A stretch of DNA of 64,000 nucleotides from Novosphingobium panipatense (GTDB taxonomy: Bacteria > Pseudomonadota > Alphaproteobacteria > Sphingomonadales > Sphingomonadaceae), in NCBI RefSeq assembly GCF_002149965.1, contig NZ_MSQB01000016.1:101208-165207 (forward strand). The letters run 5' to 3'. Under the pieces are notes generated by a model, which saw only the letters and a program-made list of their open reading frames with translations, searched no databases and had not been told where the DNA came from. Of the stretch, positions 18,528-25,629 are shown piece by piece; the first letter of the stretch is position 1, and each line of letters begins with the position of its first letter. The translations under genes were made by a program, and so were the position numbers.

Positions 18528-19534
18528 CAAACTGTAACAAGAGTCTTTCCTATGGTGCGGCCGGACATCAGGTCGATGAAGGCCTCGGGAAGTTTGTCGA
18601 AGCCATCGCGCAGATTGGCCAGCGGCTTCAGCTTGCCTTCGGCGACCCAGGCGTCGAGTTCGGCCTGGGCCTGCGCCAGGACTTCGGGATAGTCGTAAGT
18701 GATGAAGCCCTGCATGCGGATGCGGTTGACCACCAGTTGCCAGAGCGTGCGCACCCCATGGGGGTGGTCGGCATCGTTGTACTGGCCGACCATGCCGCAG
18801 ACGGCGACCCGGCCATGCAGGCGCATCAGCGGCAGGACCGCTTCCAGCACTTCGCCGCCGACATTGTCGAAGTAGACATCCACGCCTTCGGGCGCCGCTT
18901 TCGCGATCTCTGTCGCGATGTCGGGCGTCGCGCGGTAATCGATGGCCGCGTCGAACCCGAGGTCGCGGATCACCGCCGCCTTCTCGGCCGACCCTACCAG
19001 ACCGACGACCTTGCAGCCCCGCGCCTTGGCGATCTGCCCGGCGGTGGAGCCGGTCGCCCCCGCCGCGGCGCTGATCACCACCGTCTCCCCTGCCTTCGCC
19101 TCGCCCACGGCGAAAAGGCCGACCCAGGCCGTCAGCCCCACCGGGCCGAGCGCGCCCATGTAATGGTGAAGCTCCGTGTCCGGCCGCCTGCGCACCGTCT
19201 CCAGCCCCCAGGCCTCGCCCGAAAGCACATAGTGGTCCGACCATGTCGCGAATGCGCGGACCAGGGTGCCGACCGGATAGTCGGCGTGGCGGGATGCCAC
19301 CACTTCGCCCAGCGACATCCCCTTGACCGGCGCACCGAGGGCGACCGGCTCGACATAGCTCGGCCGGTCGTCGAGGAAGCCGCGGATCGCCGGATCGACC
19401 GAACCCACCCGCATCGCCACCAGGAACTCCCCCGGACCGGGCGGCGCCAGTTCCGCCTCCCTCAGCGCGAAGTCTTCCGGCACCGGCACCCCTTTAGGTC
19501 GCCTCGCCAGAACTATCTGTCTGACCTTTCCCAT
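18527..19534 (-). CDS. Medium-chain NADP-dependent oxidoreductase (PTGR/CurA-like), second copy
   Basis: A 335-residue zinc-independent medium-chain reductase, paralogous to that at 2295-3302 and equal in length. It starts MGKVRQIVLARRPKG and has the SAAAGATGSTAGQIAKA nucleotide loop near residue 155, a YRATPDI segment and the VYFDNVGG motif, all characteristic of enone/prostaglandin-type reductases that use NADPH. It is upstream of, and on the same strand as, the Rieske and SnoaL genes but separated from them by the composite palindrome, so read-through is uncertain. The substrate is unknown; the neighbourhood suggests a degradation pathway with an unsaturated ketone or acid. Confidence 0.9.
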   Translation of the reverse strand: MGKVRQIVLARRPKGVPVPEDFALREAELAPPGPGEFLVAMRVGSVDPAIRGFLDDRPSYVEPVALGAPVKGMSLGEVVASRHADYPVGTLVRAFATWSDHYVLSGEAWGLETVRRRPDTELHHYMGALGPVGLTAWVGLFAVGEAKAGETVVISAAAGATGSTAGQIAKARGCKVVGLVGSAEKAAVIRDLGFDAAIDYRATPDIATEIAKAAPEGVDVYFDNVGGEVLEAVLPLMRLHGRVAVCGMVGQYNDADHPHGVRTLWQLVVNRIRMQGFITYDYPEVLAQAQAELDAWVAEGKLKPLANLRDGFDKLPEAFIDLMSGRTIGKTLVTV

Positions 19535-19639
19535 TCCGGCAGCTTAGCCCCGTCGCCCGCGCGGGGACTGCTAGTCGAAACGCTAGGTTCGGGAAATTCG
19601 CGCCTTTGCCACATTCGCCGGGGAGAAGGAGCCAAAGCC

Positions 19640-20050
19640 ATGACCATGAGCCGCGACGACATGATCGCCTTCGTCGACCGCCTCTATGCCGCCACCGGCG
19701 CGGGAGACTGGGACACGGCCAGTGCCATGCTGACGGACGATTTCGTCGCCCACGAAGCGGAGGGACTGCCGATGGCCGGGGAATATCGCGGACGAACGGG
19801 CCTGCGCGATCTCTATGCCAAAGTCATGGGCCTGTGCGATGTCGCCGCGCTGGACCGGATCGAGACGACCGCCGGAACCGACTATGCCGTGACCCTGCTC
19901 TCGCTGCGCTTCGCCGATCCGGCGCTGCCCCCGGCCGAAATATGCGAACGCTTCCGCTTCCGTGACGGAAAATGCTGCGAGATCAAGCCGTTCTATTACG
20001 ATCCCGCGCCTTTCGTGGCCGCTGCCGAGGCGAAATCCGCCGCCTTGTGA
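19640..20050 (+). CDS. SnoaL-like (NTF2-fold) protein, second copy
   Basis: A 136-residue NTF2-fold protein. The start MTMSRDDMIAFVDRLYAATGAGDWDTASAML, the DDFVAHEAEGLPMAG segment and the closing FYYDPAPFVAAAEAK are typical of SnoaL-like proteins and limonene-hydrolase-like folds. The ATG at 19640 follows GGGAGAAGGAG, a strong ribosome site, so I reject the long upstream extension of this frame. It is divergent from the reductase gene, with 105 bases between them that should hold both promoters. It is not closely similar to the first SnoaL protein. A ligand or reaction cannot be assigned. Confidence 0.85.
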   Translation: MTMSRDDMIAFVDRLYAATGAGDWDTASAMLTDDFVAHEAEGLPMAGEYRGRTGLRDLYAKVMGLCDVAALDRIETTAGTDYAVTLLSLRFADPALPPAEICERFRFRDGKCCEIKPFYYDPAPFVAAAEAKSAAL

Positions 20051-20291
20051 CTGAGCCCAAGGGTCGCACCGGGCAAAAAAACAATCGGTTGCCTTAGCTG
20101 AACGGGAACAAGCCGTAATTCCTTGCGCTTTCAATGGACAAGCTTTGCATTGCCGGCGGCGCGCGATGAAAATCGCCCGGTCCTTTTGAAAGAAATGCAC
20201 AGAAAGCTTCGCTAGGCCGTTCTTTATGGGCGCCGAAATGCTATGCTCGCAGTTGCAGCAATCAGCGCAACACTCAGCACGGGGCCACTGA

Positions 20292-20603
20292 ATGCCGAAG
20301 GATGCAACGGTTTACTCGCTCGATTCCATCCCTGCCGGGACTGTAAGGTCCACCACGCCGTTGAACGACCAGCTGTCCGTCATCCTGGCCGACTTGCGCG
20401 GCCGCATCGGCGAAGCCGACGACGTGACGCTGGATTTCAAGGGGAAGCTTCACGTCCATCTCGACGTGAAGCGCGGCGAGGACCTGCCGCTGGTGGAAGC
20501 CAAGCTCGCCGAGCTGGGCGACGGCATGTTCTCGCAGATCAGCCGGGGCGCGACGCCGAACCACCCCTTTTCGCACCGCGTCAGCGCGCTGGTGACGATC
20601 TGA
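20292..20603 (+). CDS. Conserved-looking hypothetical protein (103 aa)
   Basis: I do not recognise this gene. It encodes a soluble 103-residue protein without signal peptide or membrane segment; the middle (DVTLDFKGKLHVHLDVKRGEDLPLVEAKLAELGDG) alternates like two beta strands and a helix, and the end reads HPFSHRVSALVTI. Codon use fits the neighbours, so I treat it as real. There is no clear Shine-Dalgarno site before the ATG. A hairpin with a T-rich end follows the stop (20626-20650). The 240 bases upstream hold no other gene. Confidence 0.6.
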   Translation: MPKDATVYSLDSIPAGTVRSTTPLNDQLSVILADLRGRIGEADDVTLDFKGKLHVHLDVKRGEDLPLVEAKLAELGDGMFSQISRGATPNHPFSHRVSALVTI

Positions 20604-20625
20604 GGAGAATGTAGAGGCTCATTCG

Positions 20626-20650
20626 GAAATGCCCTCACGCGGGCATTTTC
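20626..20650. terminator. Hairpin between convergent genes
   Basis: GAAATGCCC and GGGCATTTT arms close over a six-base loop between the hypothetical gene (plus) and the L,D-transpeptidase gene (minus). The flanking A and T runs allow it to end transcription from either side. It is the same hairpin type as the small ones in the composite palindromes. Confidence 0.7.
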
Positions 20651-20656
20651 GAACCC

Positions 20657-21373
20657 TTACGCCATCTTGGCGGCGTAGATCATGCGGCCCTGGCCAAGGT
20701 GGTCGAAAGCGCGGCTCAGCAGGCTGTCGCCCACCGCGAGGCAGCCCTGGCTGCGGCCTAGCTTGCCGTGCGCACCGATCATGTTCGGCTCTGCATACCA
20801 GGCCCCGTGGATCACGATGGCCCGCTCCAGCGCATTGCTGTTGGTCGAATCGAGGCCGATCAGCCGCTGCGAACGGCCATGCCCGCCGTAATAGTAATCG
20901 CCGGTAAGATAGGCGCCTTCGCTGCTGGCGTTGGAACCCGGACGGTTCGAAAAACGCTGCAACCAACCGGTATGGCCCGGATCGGAGCCACTGCCGTGCG
21001 CGACCGGAACCGAAGTCGTCTTGCGGTTTTCCAGATCGACAAGGTGGAAACGCGGCTCGGACGAGGAGGCCGAGAAATCGACCACTCCGATCCGGTCGCG
21101 CCGGACGCGCCGGTCATGCCGGTCGAGCGCCTGCATGGCCGCGTCGAACAGTTCGGGGCGAATGCCTTCCGGCCGGAAGGCCGCGGGAACCGGCGGCAGG
21201 GCGGCAGGCGCTACCGGCGCGATCGTTCCGGCGGTGGGGCCAATTTTGGGAAGCACCAGCGAGGGCGCGCGGCTGCGCTCCGGCACTGCGGAGGAGATGG
21301 CGCGGGCTGCAGAGGACGATGACGCTGCGAACGCGGTGGCTGCAACGATCAGATTGCGACGACTGAATTTCAT
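20657..21373 (-). CDS. L,D-transpeptidase-like catalytic domain protein (YkuD_2 type)
   Basis: An exported protein of 238 residues. The N-terminus MKFSRRNLIVAATAFAASSS has a twin-arginine-type SRRNLI motif before a hydrophobic stretch. After a proline/alanine-rich linker (about 40-70), residues about 100-235 match the murein L,D-transpeptidase catalytic domain family: IVIHGAWYAE supplies the histidine and GRSQGCLAVGD the SxGC catalytic cysteine. Members act on, or are thought to act on, peptidoglycan cross-links. I chose the ATG at 21373 (GAGGAT before it); the 36-residue upstream extension does not look coding. It is divergent from a small HTH protein gene. Confidence 0.88.
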   Translation of the reverse strand: MKFSRRNLIVAATAFAASSSSAARAISSAVPERSRAPSLVLPKIGPTAGTIAPVAPAALPPVPAAFRPEGIRPELFDAAMQALDRHDRRVRRDRIGVVDFSASSSEPRFHLVDLENRKTTSVPVAHGSGSDPGHTGWLQRFSNRPGSNASSEGAYLTGDYYYGGHGRSQRLIGLDSTNSNALERAIVIHGAWYAEPNMIGAHGKLGRSQGCLAVGDSLLSRAFDHLGQGRMIYAAKMA

Positions 21374-21479
21374 ATCCTCGCTGCCATATAGCGATTCCGT
21401 CGACAAAGTCTTGGCCAGATTTGCCCGCTCCGCCACAAGCTCTTGTCCCGCTTCGAAAGACGAGAAAGGACCATACATC

Positions 21480-21938
21480 ATGACGGCAAGCCGTTCCGCT
21501 AGACTTTCGAGTGAGGATTACCGCGCCGCAGTGGCCGTGATCATCCGTAACCTACAGAAGAGCGGGGATTTGTCCGACGCCCAGCTGGCTACCCGACTGG
21601 GCTGCTCCACCGGGACGATCCGCAACGCGCGCGGCCGCGCCACCAGCCTCGATCCCCTGATCCTGGCCCGAATCGAGCAGGAGTTCGGCCCCGGCGCGAT
21701 CGACCCCTTCCTGGCGCTCGGCGATGTCCGCGCCGTGCCGCTGGCCAGCGCGCGCCTGCCGATGGACCCGGTGCTCGCCATCGTCGAGGCGCTTCACAGC
21801 ATCGTCGAGGCGCAGGCGGTGGACAGCGAAGGCGGCTCCCGGATCACCGCCCCGGAACTGCGCAAGATCATCGAGGAACTGCGCCACGGCCGCACCGCGC
21901 TAGACGCCCTGATCGCAAGGGCGGAAGCGGGACGATAA
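21480..21938 (+). CDS. Small HTH-containing protein
   Basis: A 152-residue protein with a probable helix-turn-helix near residues 28-60 (SDAQLATRLGCSTGTIRNARGR), as in Cro/XRE-like or homeodomain-like regulators. The rest is helical, ending in a segment with ELRKIIEELRHGRTALDALIARAEAG. It is divergent from the transpeptidase gene, 106 bases apart, and may regulate it or itself (inference). Alternatively it is a phage-derived domesticated repressor. The ATG at 21480 has no strong ribosome site but starts a conserved-looking N-terminus. Confidence 0.65.
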   Translation: MTASRSARLSSEDYRAAVAVIIRNLQKSGDLSDAQLATRLGCSTGTIRNARGRATSLDPLILARIEQEFGPGAIDPFLALGDVRAVPLASARLPMDPVLAIVEALHSIVEAQAVDSEGGSRITAPELRKIIEELRHGRTALDALIARAEAGR

Positions 21939-22011
21939 CACCGTCCTGAAATGGGACTCCTTCCCGTTGCGAAATAGCCTCATGCAACACGCCATGTGTG
22001 CAGTTGTGCGC

Positions 22012-22040
22012 TTGAGCCGAAGCGGGTGAAAAGCTAGTCT
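22012..22040 (+). promoter_or_regulatory. Possible sigma-70 promoter for the HTH-TPR regulator
   Basis: TTGAGC and TAGTCT are spaced by exactly 17 bases, about 30 bases before the ATG at 22070. This is a plausible -35/-10 pair on the sequence alone; no experimental evidence is available. Confidence 0.4.
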
Positions 22041-22069
22041 GACAGCAGGGGCAAAGTCGCGGAATCCGC

Positions 22070-23422
22070 ATGAATTCAGACGAACGCCGATTGGATGGCT
22101 GGAAGGCGATCGCAGCCTATTTCGGCAGGGACCGCACCACCGTCGCGCGCTGGGCACGCGAGCGGGGGCTGCCGATCCACCAGCTTCCCGGCGGCAAGCA
22201 GAAGACCGTCTTCGCCTATCGCCACGAACTGGCCGAATGGGAAAGCCGCAATCCCGGAGAGGATCCCAAGCCCGAGGAACCCGCGCCGGAGCCGGAACCC
22301 GTCGTTCCATCCCCTCTTGCCGATCTTCCGAAACGGCGGCGCAAATGGCCCCTGGCCCTCGCCGTTGCGCTCGCGCTGAGCCTGGCCATGGCCGCCGCCT
22401 TCATGACCTGGCACAAGCCCCGCTCGGCAACGCTTCCCGCCGACCCGCTTGCCGCCCGCGACTATATCGCCGCCCGTGACGCCTGGGCGCACCGCACCCC
22501 AAAGGACCTCGCCACCTCGATCCGCCTCTACGGCGCCGTCATCGCCCGCGAGCCGGGCTATGCCCCCGCCCGCGCCGGGCTGGCCGAGGCCTGGCTGATC
22601 TACCGCGAATATGGCGAAGTCAGCGATGCGGAGGCTTACGGCAGGGCCCGGATCGCCGCCGACAAGGCGCTGGAACTCGATCCGGGACTGGCCAGTGCCT
22701 ACCGGGCCAAGGCCTTCATCGATTACTGGTGGGACAACGATCCCGCAGCCGCGCTCGAGGCCTTCCGCAAGGCGCTGAACCGTGCGCCGCATGACGGACT
22801 GACCTATTTCTGGCTGGCAAACATCCTTTCGGACCTCGGCGAAAGCGCCAAGGCGGAACGCTATTACGCGCGCGCCGTGGAGCTTTTGCCGGGATCGCAG
22901 CCCATTGCCGTGGAGCGGGCCTGGGCGCAGTGGCAGGCCGGTCGCGACGCGGCGGCGATGAAAGCCTTGCTCGATCTCAAGCGGACCTACCCGCAGGACG
23001 CCACGGTCAGCAGCTGCCTGTACTGGATCTATCTCGGCCGCGGCGACATCCACGGTTTCGCGCGGGAATTCGCCGATTTCGCGCGCCTGCGCGAGGATCC
23101 CGGCACCGAGCAGCTCTCCCGCAGGCTCGCCCGCGCCGTCGCGGACGATCCCGCCCATGCCCACCGCATCATGGTGGCCGATGCCCTGGGCGAGATAGCA
23201 GAAGGCGGACGGCGCATCCGCCAGACCCCGGCCTTCTACGCCTCGTCCATGCACGACCGCGACTTGCTGCTGAAACTGATGCGCGAAGCGGTCGTACTCG
23301 GCGAGCGCTGGTATTCGCGGCCGGTCACGCGCCGAATCCAGGCTAGCTGGAAAAACGACCGCGAAGTGAACCGGCTGCTGGACCAGCTCATGCCCCCGGT
23401 ACCGGACGTGCGGCTGCCCTAG
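22070..23422 (+). CDS. Membrane-anchored HTH-TPR regulator-like protein
   Basis: A 450-residue protein with an unusual order of parts. Residues 1-60 form a small DNA-binding-like domain (LDGWKAIAAYFGRDRTTVARWARERGLPIH, then a PGGKQKTVFAYRHELAEW wing), similar to excisionase/MerR-type folds. A proline/glutamate linker and a KRRRK charge patch precede a single membrane helix (about 104-121). Residues about 130-440, outside the membrane, hold tetratricopeptide-like repeats (for example ALELDPGLASAYRAKAFIDY and ALNRAPHDGLTYFWLANIL). The layout recalls CadC/ToxR-type one-component regulators. The partner sensed by the TPR domain and the target genes are unknown. Confidence 0.75.
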   Translation: MNSDERRLDGWKAIAAYFGRDRTTVARWARERGLPIHQLPGGKQKTVFAYRHELAEWESRNPGEDPKPEEPAPEPEPVVPSPLADLPKRRRKWPLALAVALALSLAMAAAFMTWHKPRSATLPADPLAARDYIAARDAWAHRTPKDLATSIRLYGAVIAREPGYAPARAGLAEAWLIYREYGEVSDAEAYGRARIAADKALELDPGLASAYRAKAFIDYWWDNDPAAALEAFRKALNRAPHDGLTYFWLANILSDLGESAKAERYYARAVELLPGSQPIAVERAWAQWQAGRDAAAMKALLDLKRTYPQDATVSSCLYWIYLGRGDIHGFAREFADFARLREDPGTEQLSRRLARAVADDPAHAHRIMVADALGEIAEGGRRIRQTPAFYASSMHDRDLLLKLMREAVVLGERWYSRPVTRRIQASWKNDREVNRLLDQLMPPVPDVRLP

Positions 23423-23689
23423 GCCTGCACGCGAGTCCGGTTGACGACACCCTCACTTTGCGCTGCGTGCAGATGTGAGCGCTCACTCGGACCCGGCTTG
23501 CCTATACCCCTGACTTTCCGGCCGGTTTTCGGTGATCTTCCGCAATTTGCAGCAATTTGCATCACGTGGGAATCACAAGTTTCGTTGTAAAACTTCTCTC
23601 GAGCATCGAGGGGGCGCAATTTTCCGAAAGGGATTGCGGGGATCGGGGGATCTGGCCAGTCCGGTGCTTGTACTAGCGACCCAAAACTT
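23423..23689. other. Intergenic region without recognised gene
   Basis: About 270 bases after the HTH-TPR gene with no convincing coding frame; a 127-codon minus-strand frame spans it but has no protein-like features. It contains AT-richer patches around 23530-23600 and ends in a strong hairpin at 23690. A small regulatory RNA is possible but unproven. Confidence 0.3.
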
Positions 23690-23724
23690 GGCCCCGCGGG
23701 TATAGGACCGGCGGGGCCTATTTT
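23690..23724 (+). terminator. Rho-independent terminator
   Basis: A hairpin with GGCCCCGC and GCGGGGCC arms (23690-23697 and 23711-23718) is followed by TATTTT. It is oriented to stop plus-strand transcription, either of the HTH-TPR gene about 270 bases upstream or of an unannotated short RNA in the gap. Confidence 0.65.
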
Positions 23725-23764
23725 GTCGGCCGGCCCATTTTGTTGGTAGAACCTCCTGACCTGT

Positions 23765-24181
23765 TCATGCCTTGCGCTTGCGCCAGTTCCACGCATGACC
23801 ACCCACCAGAAGCAGGCTGCCCGCCACCGTCAGCCCCGTCTCGCCAAGCGGCAGCGGCGCGTGGAGCACGCCGAGCACGAGGAAGGCGATCCCCGCTACG
23901 CCCAGCAGGGCCGGTCCCGCCGCGCCGTGGCGGCGATAGCCCAGCAGGAAGGCCGCCAGTGCAGCCGGCGCCACCAGACCCAGTGCCGCAAGATGGAACA
24001 GGTCCGACTGGAAGAACGTGCCGAGCAATCCGGGAAGCAGGAACAAAAGCACCGGCAGCGCGAGGCAATGCAACATGCAGAGCGTCGATGCGGAAATCGC
24101 GGTCGATTCCACGATATCTGCAAATAGGCGCTTCCGCGCCCCATCGGGCGCCCAGTGCGGGGAGACGCAATGCTCGCTCAT
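23765..24181 (-). CDS. MerC-domain membrane protein
   Basis: A 138-residue inner-membrane protein with four predicted membrane helices, matching the MerC-like domain family (mercury-resistance MerC and relatives of unknown role). The first helix contains STLCMLHCLALPVLL with the CxxxC pair typical of metal-binding members; others lie around residues 65-80, 90-107 and 112-130. A histidine/cysteine-containing start (MSEHCVSPHW) precedes it. AGGAG lies nine bases before the ATG. It is divergent from a DUF1826 gene, with a Zur-box-like palindrome between them, so a role in zinc limitation is more likely than mercury resistance (inference). No other mer gene is present. Confidence 0.82.
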   Translation of the reverse strand: MSEHCVSPHWAPDGARKRLFADIVESTAISASTLCMLHCLALPVLLFLLPGLLGTFFQSDLFHLAALGLVAPAALAAFLLGYRRHGAAGPALLGVAGIAFLVLGVLHAPLPLGETGLTVAGSLLLVGGHAWNWRKRKA

Positions 24182-24205
24182 TCGGTTCGGCTCCTGCTTG
24201 ATATA

Positions 24206-24223
24206 GTTATGTTACAACATTAC
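24206..24223. promoter_or_regulatory. Putative Zur box (divergent promoter)
   Basis: GTTATGTTACAACATTAC is a near-perfect palindrome that matches the alphaproteobacterial Zur-type consensus GTAATGTTATAACATTAC at 16 of 18 positions. It lies between the divergent MerC-like and DUF1826 genes, 25 bases from the former's start. A second site with the same core precedes the ZnuD-type receptor. No zur gene is in the window. Confidence 0.7.
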
Positions 24224-24257
24224 ATGGCGATCCAATCCGCATTGAAAAGGGCCGCCC

Positions 24258-24868
24258 ATGAAAAATCTTGCCGTGATCGAACCACCTCGCCCGCCAGCCC
24301 AGGCAGACCGGGACGGCGCGGTGCATGGACAGGAGAGCGCTATCCTCGGCAGGATTCTCGCCGACGATGTCGATCTCGCACTCTGGGAGCGGCATCTCGA
24401 TCCGCGCGTGGCGCAGGAAATCGCCGCCATCGATCTCGATACGGTCGACGATCTGCTGCTGACATGCGAAGCGGCAAAGGTGGAGGAGCAGCTCCGCGCG
24501 CTCCTGCTGGACAGCGGCTATCCCCCCTGCCCCGCGCTGGTGGCGGACGTCGCGATGCTGGCGGCCCTGCACGCCCGGCTGCTGGGCGAGCAGCGGGTAA
24601 CGATCCGGCTGGAAGTGGTGGAGACCGACGCCTGCCGCAAGTTCCACGCCGACTTCGTGACGGTCCGCACGATCACCACTTCGGCCGCGGCACGCAATGG
24701 ATGCGTGGAGGCGAAGACCAGGTTCACGAACTGGCGGCCGGGACGGTGGGGCTGTTCAAGGGACGGCTTGCCCACGGCGAACCGTCCATCCTGCACCGCT
24801 CACCGCCCATCGCAGATTCGGGCGAAACCCGCCTTGTGCTGGTTATCGATTCCGCTGCGAGCCGCTAA
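24258..24868 (+). pseudogene. DUF1826-family gene disrupted by an apparent frameshift
   Basis: The gene starts at ATG 24258 (MKNLAVIEPPRPPA) and is readable as a DUF1826 protein up to about residue 143 (RLEVVETDACRKFHADFVTVRTITT). Beyond about base 24685 this frame turns into low-quality sequence, while the family's C-terminal half continues in the next frame: GRGTQWMRGGEDQVHELAAG, then LFKGRLAHGEPSILHRSPP and LVLVIDSA, ending at 24868. One missing base in ACCACTTCGG explains it. Joined, the product would be about 203 residues, the usual length. It may be a real mutation or a sequencing error. DUF1826 proteins occur in zinc-regulated gene groups; the biochemical role is unknown. Confidence 0.85.
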
Positions 24869-24962
24869 ATACCTCTTCACCGGTTCGGTTCCCCACTGCG
24901 CGACGAACGGTGCGCCCCGTGCGATCATCACGCCGGGGCCGGGCTACCTTCGAAAATCAGAG

Positions 24963-24974
24963 ACGTTATAACGT
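24963..24974. promoter_or_regulatory. Perfect 12-base palindrome before the CHAP gene
   Basis: ACGTTATAACGT lies seven bases before the ATG of the CHAP gene and shares the GTTATAAC core of the Zur consensus, although the outer bases differ (12 of 18 match). It overlaps the ribosome-site position, and no Shine-Dalgarno sequence is visible there, so binding could block translation start or transcription. Confidence 0.45.
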
Positions 24975-24980
24975 ACCCTC

Positions 24981-25505
24981 ATGAACAAGGTCTCCCTGGT
25001 CGCCGCCGCCCTGCTTTCCCTTGCACTTCAGGCCTTCGCCGCTCCGGCCATGGCCCAGCACCTGCAATGCGTGCCTTATGCCCGCGCGCAGTCCGGGATC
25101 GGCATCCACGGCAATGCGGCGACCTGGTGGGAACAGGCCAAAGGCACCTACAAGCGCGGCCATATGCCCGCGGCGGGCTCAGTCCTGGTGTTCAAGTCCA
25201 CTTCGGCCATGCCCTACGGCCACGTCGCGACGATCCGCGAAGTGGTCGATGCGCGGCACGTCCTGCTCGACCATGCCAACTGGTCCGGCCCGGGCCTGAT
25301 CGAGCGCAGCGCCCTGGCCGAAGATGTTTCCGAAGCGGGGGACTGGAGCAACGTACGCGTCTGGTACGGCCCCAGCCACGCACTCGGCTCACGCGAGAAC
25401 CCGACTTTCGGGTTCATCTACGGCGAAAACCAGCCCGCCATCGACCTCTCCCCGGCCCAGCTGGCGAATGCAGCGGATGACGAATCCGCGAAAAGCGCGG
25501 GCTGA
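24981..25505 (+). CDS. Secreted CHAP-domain protein
   Basis: A 174-residue exported protein. The signal peptide ends at APAMAQ (about residue 26). A CHAP (NlpC/P60-like amidase) domain follows, with the catalytic cysteine in LQCVPYARAQSGI, a WWEQAKGTY segment and the catalytic histidine in YGHVATIREV. Such domains cleave peptidoglycan peptides. The protein ends in a short alanine-rich tail. It lies between two apparently zinc-regulated units and may itself respond to Zur through the palindrome before its start (inference). Small CHAP proteins of this type are common in sphingomonads. Confidence 0.88.
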   Translation: MNKVSLVAAALLSLALQAFAAPAMAQHLQCVPYARAQSGIGIHGNAATWWEQAKGTYKRGHMPAAGSVLVFKSTSAMPYGHVATIREVVDARHVLLDHANWSGPGLIERSALAEDVSEAGDWSNVRVWYGPSHALGSRENPTFGFIYGENQPAIDLSPAQLANAADDESAKSAG

Positions 25506-25574
25506 GGCGCACCTTGCCACGCGGCAAGATTTCCTATTTGTAACATATTGATAACGACGCAAACTCGCGCTTGA

Positions 25575-25592
25575 GTAATGTTATTACATCAC
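25575..25592 (+). promoter_or_regulatory. Putative Zur box upstream of ZnuD-type receptor
   Basis: GTAATGTTATTACATCAC matches GTAATGTTATAACATTAC at 16 of 18 positions and lies 38 bases before the TTG start of the histidine-rich TonB-dependent receptor. It shares the core of the site at 24206. Confidence 0.72.
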
Positions 25593-25629
25593 ATTAAACG
25601 AAACCTCCTAAAAGATTCAGGGGGTTTTC

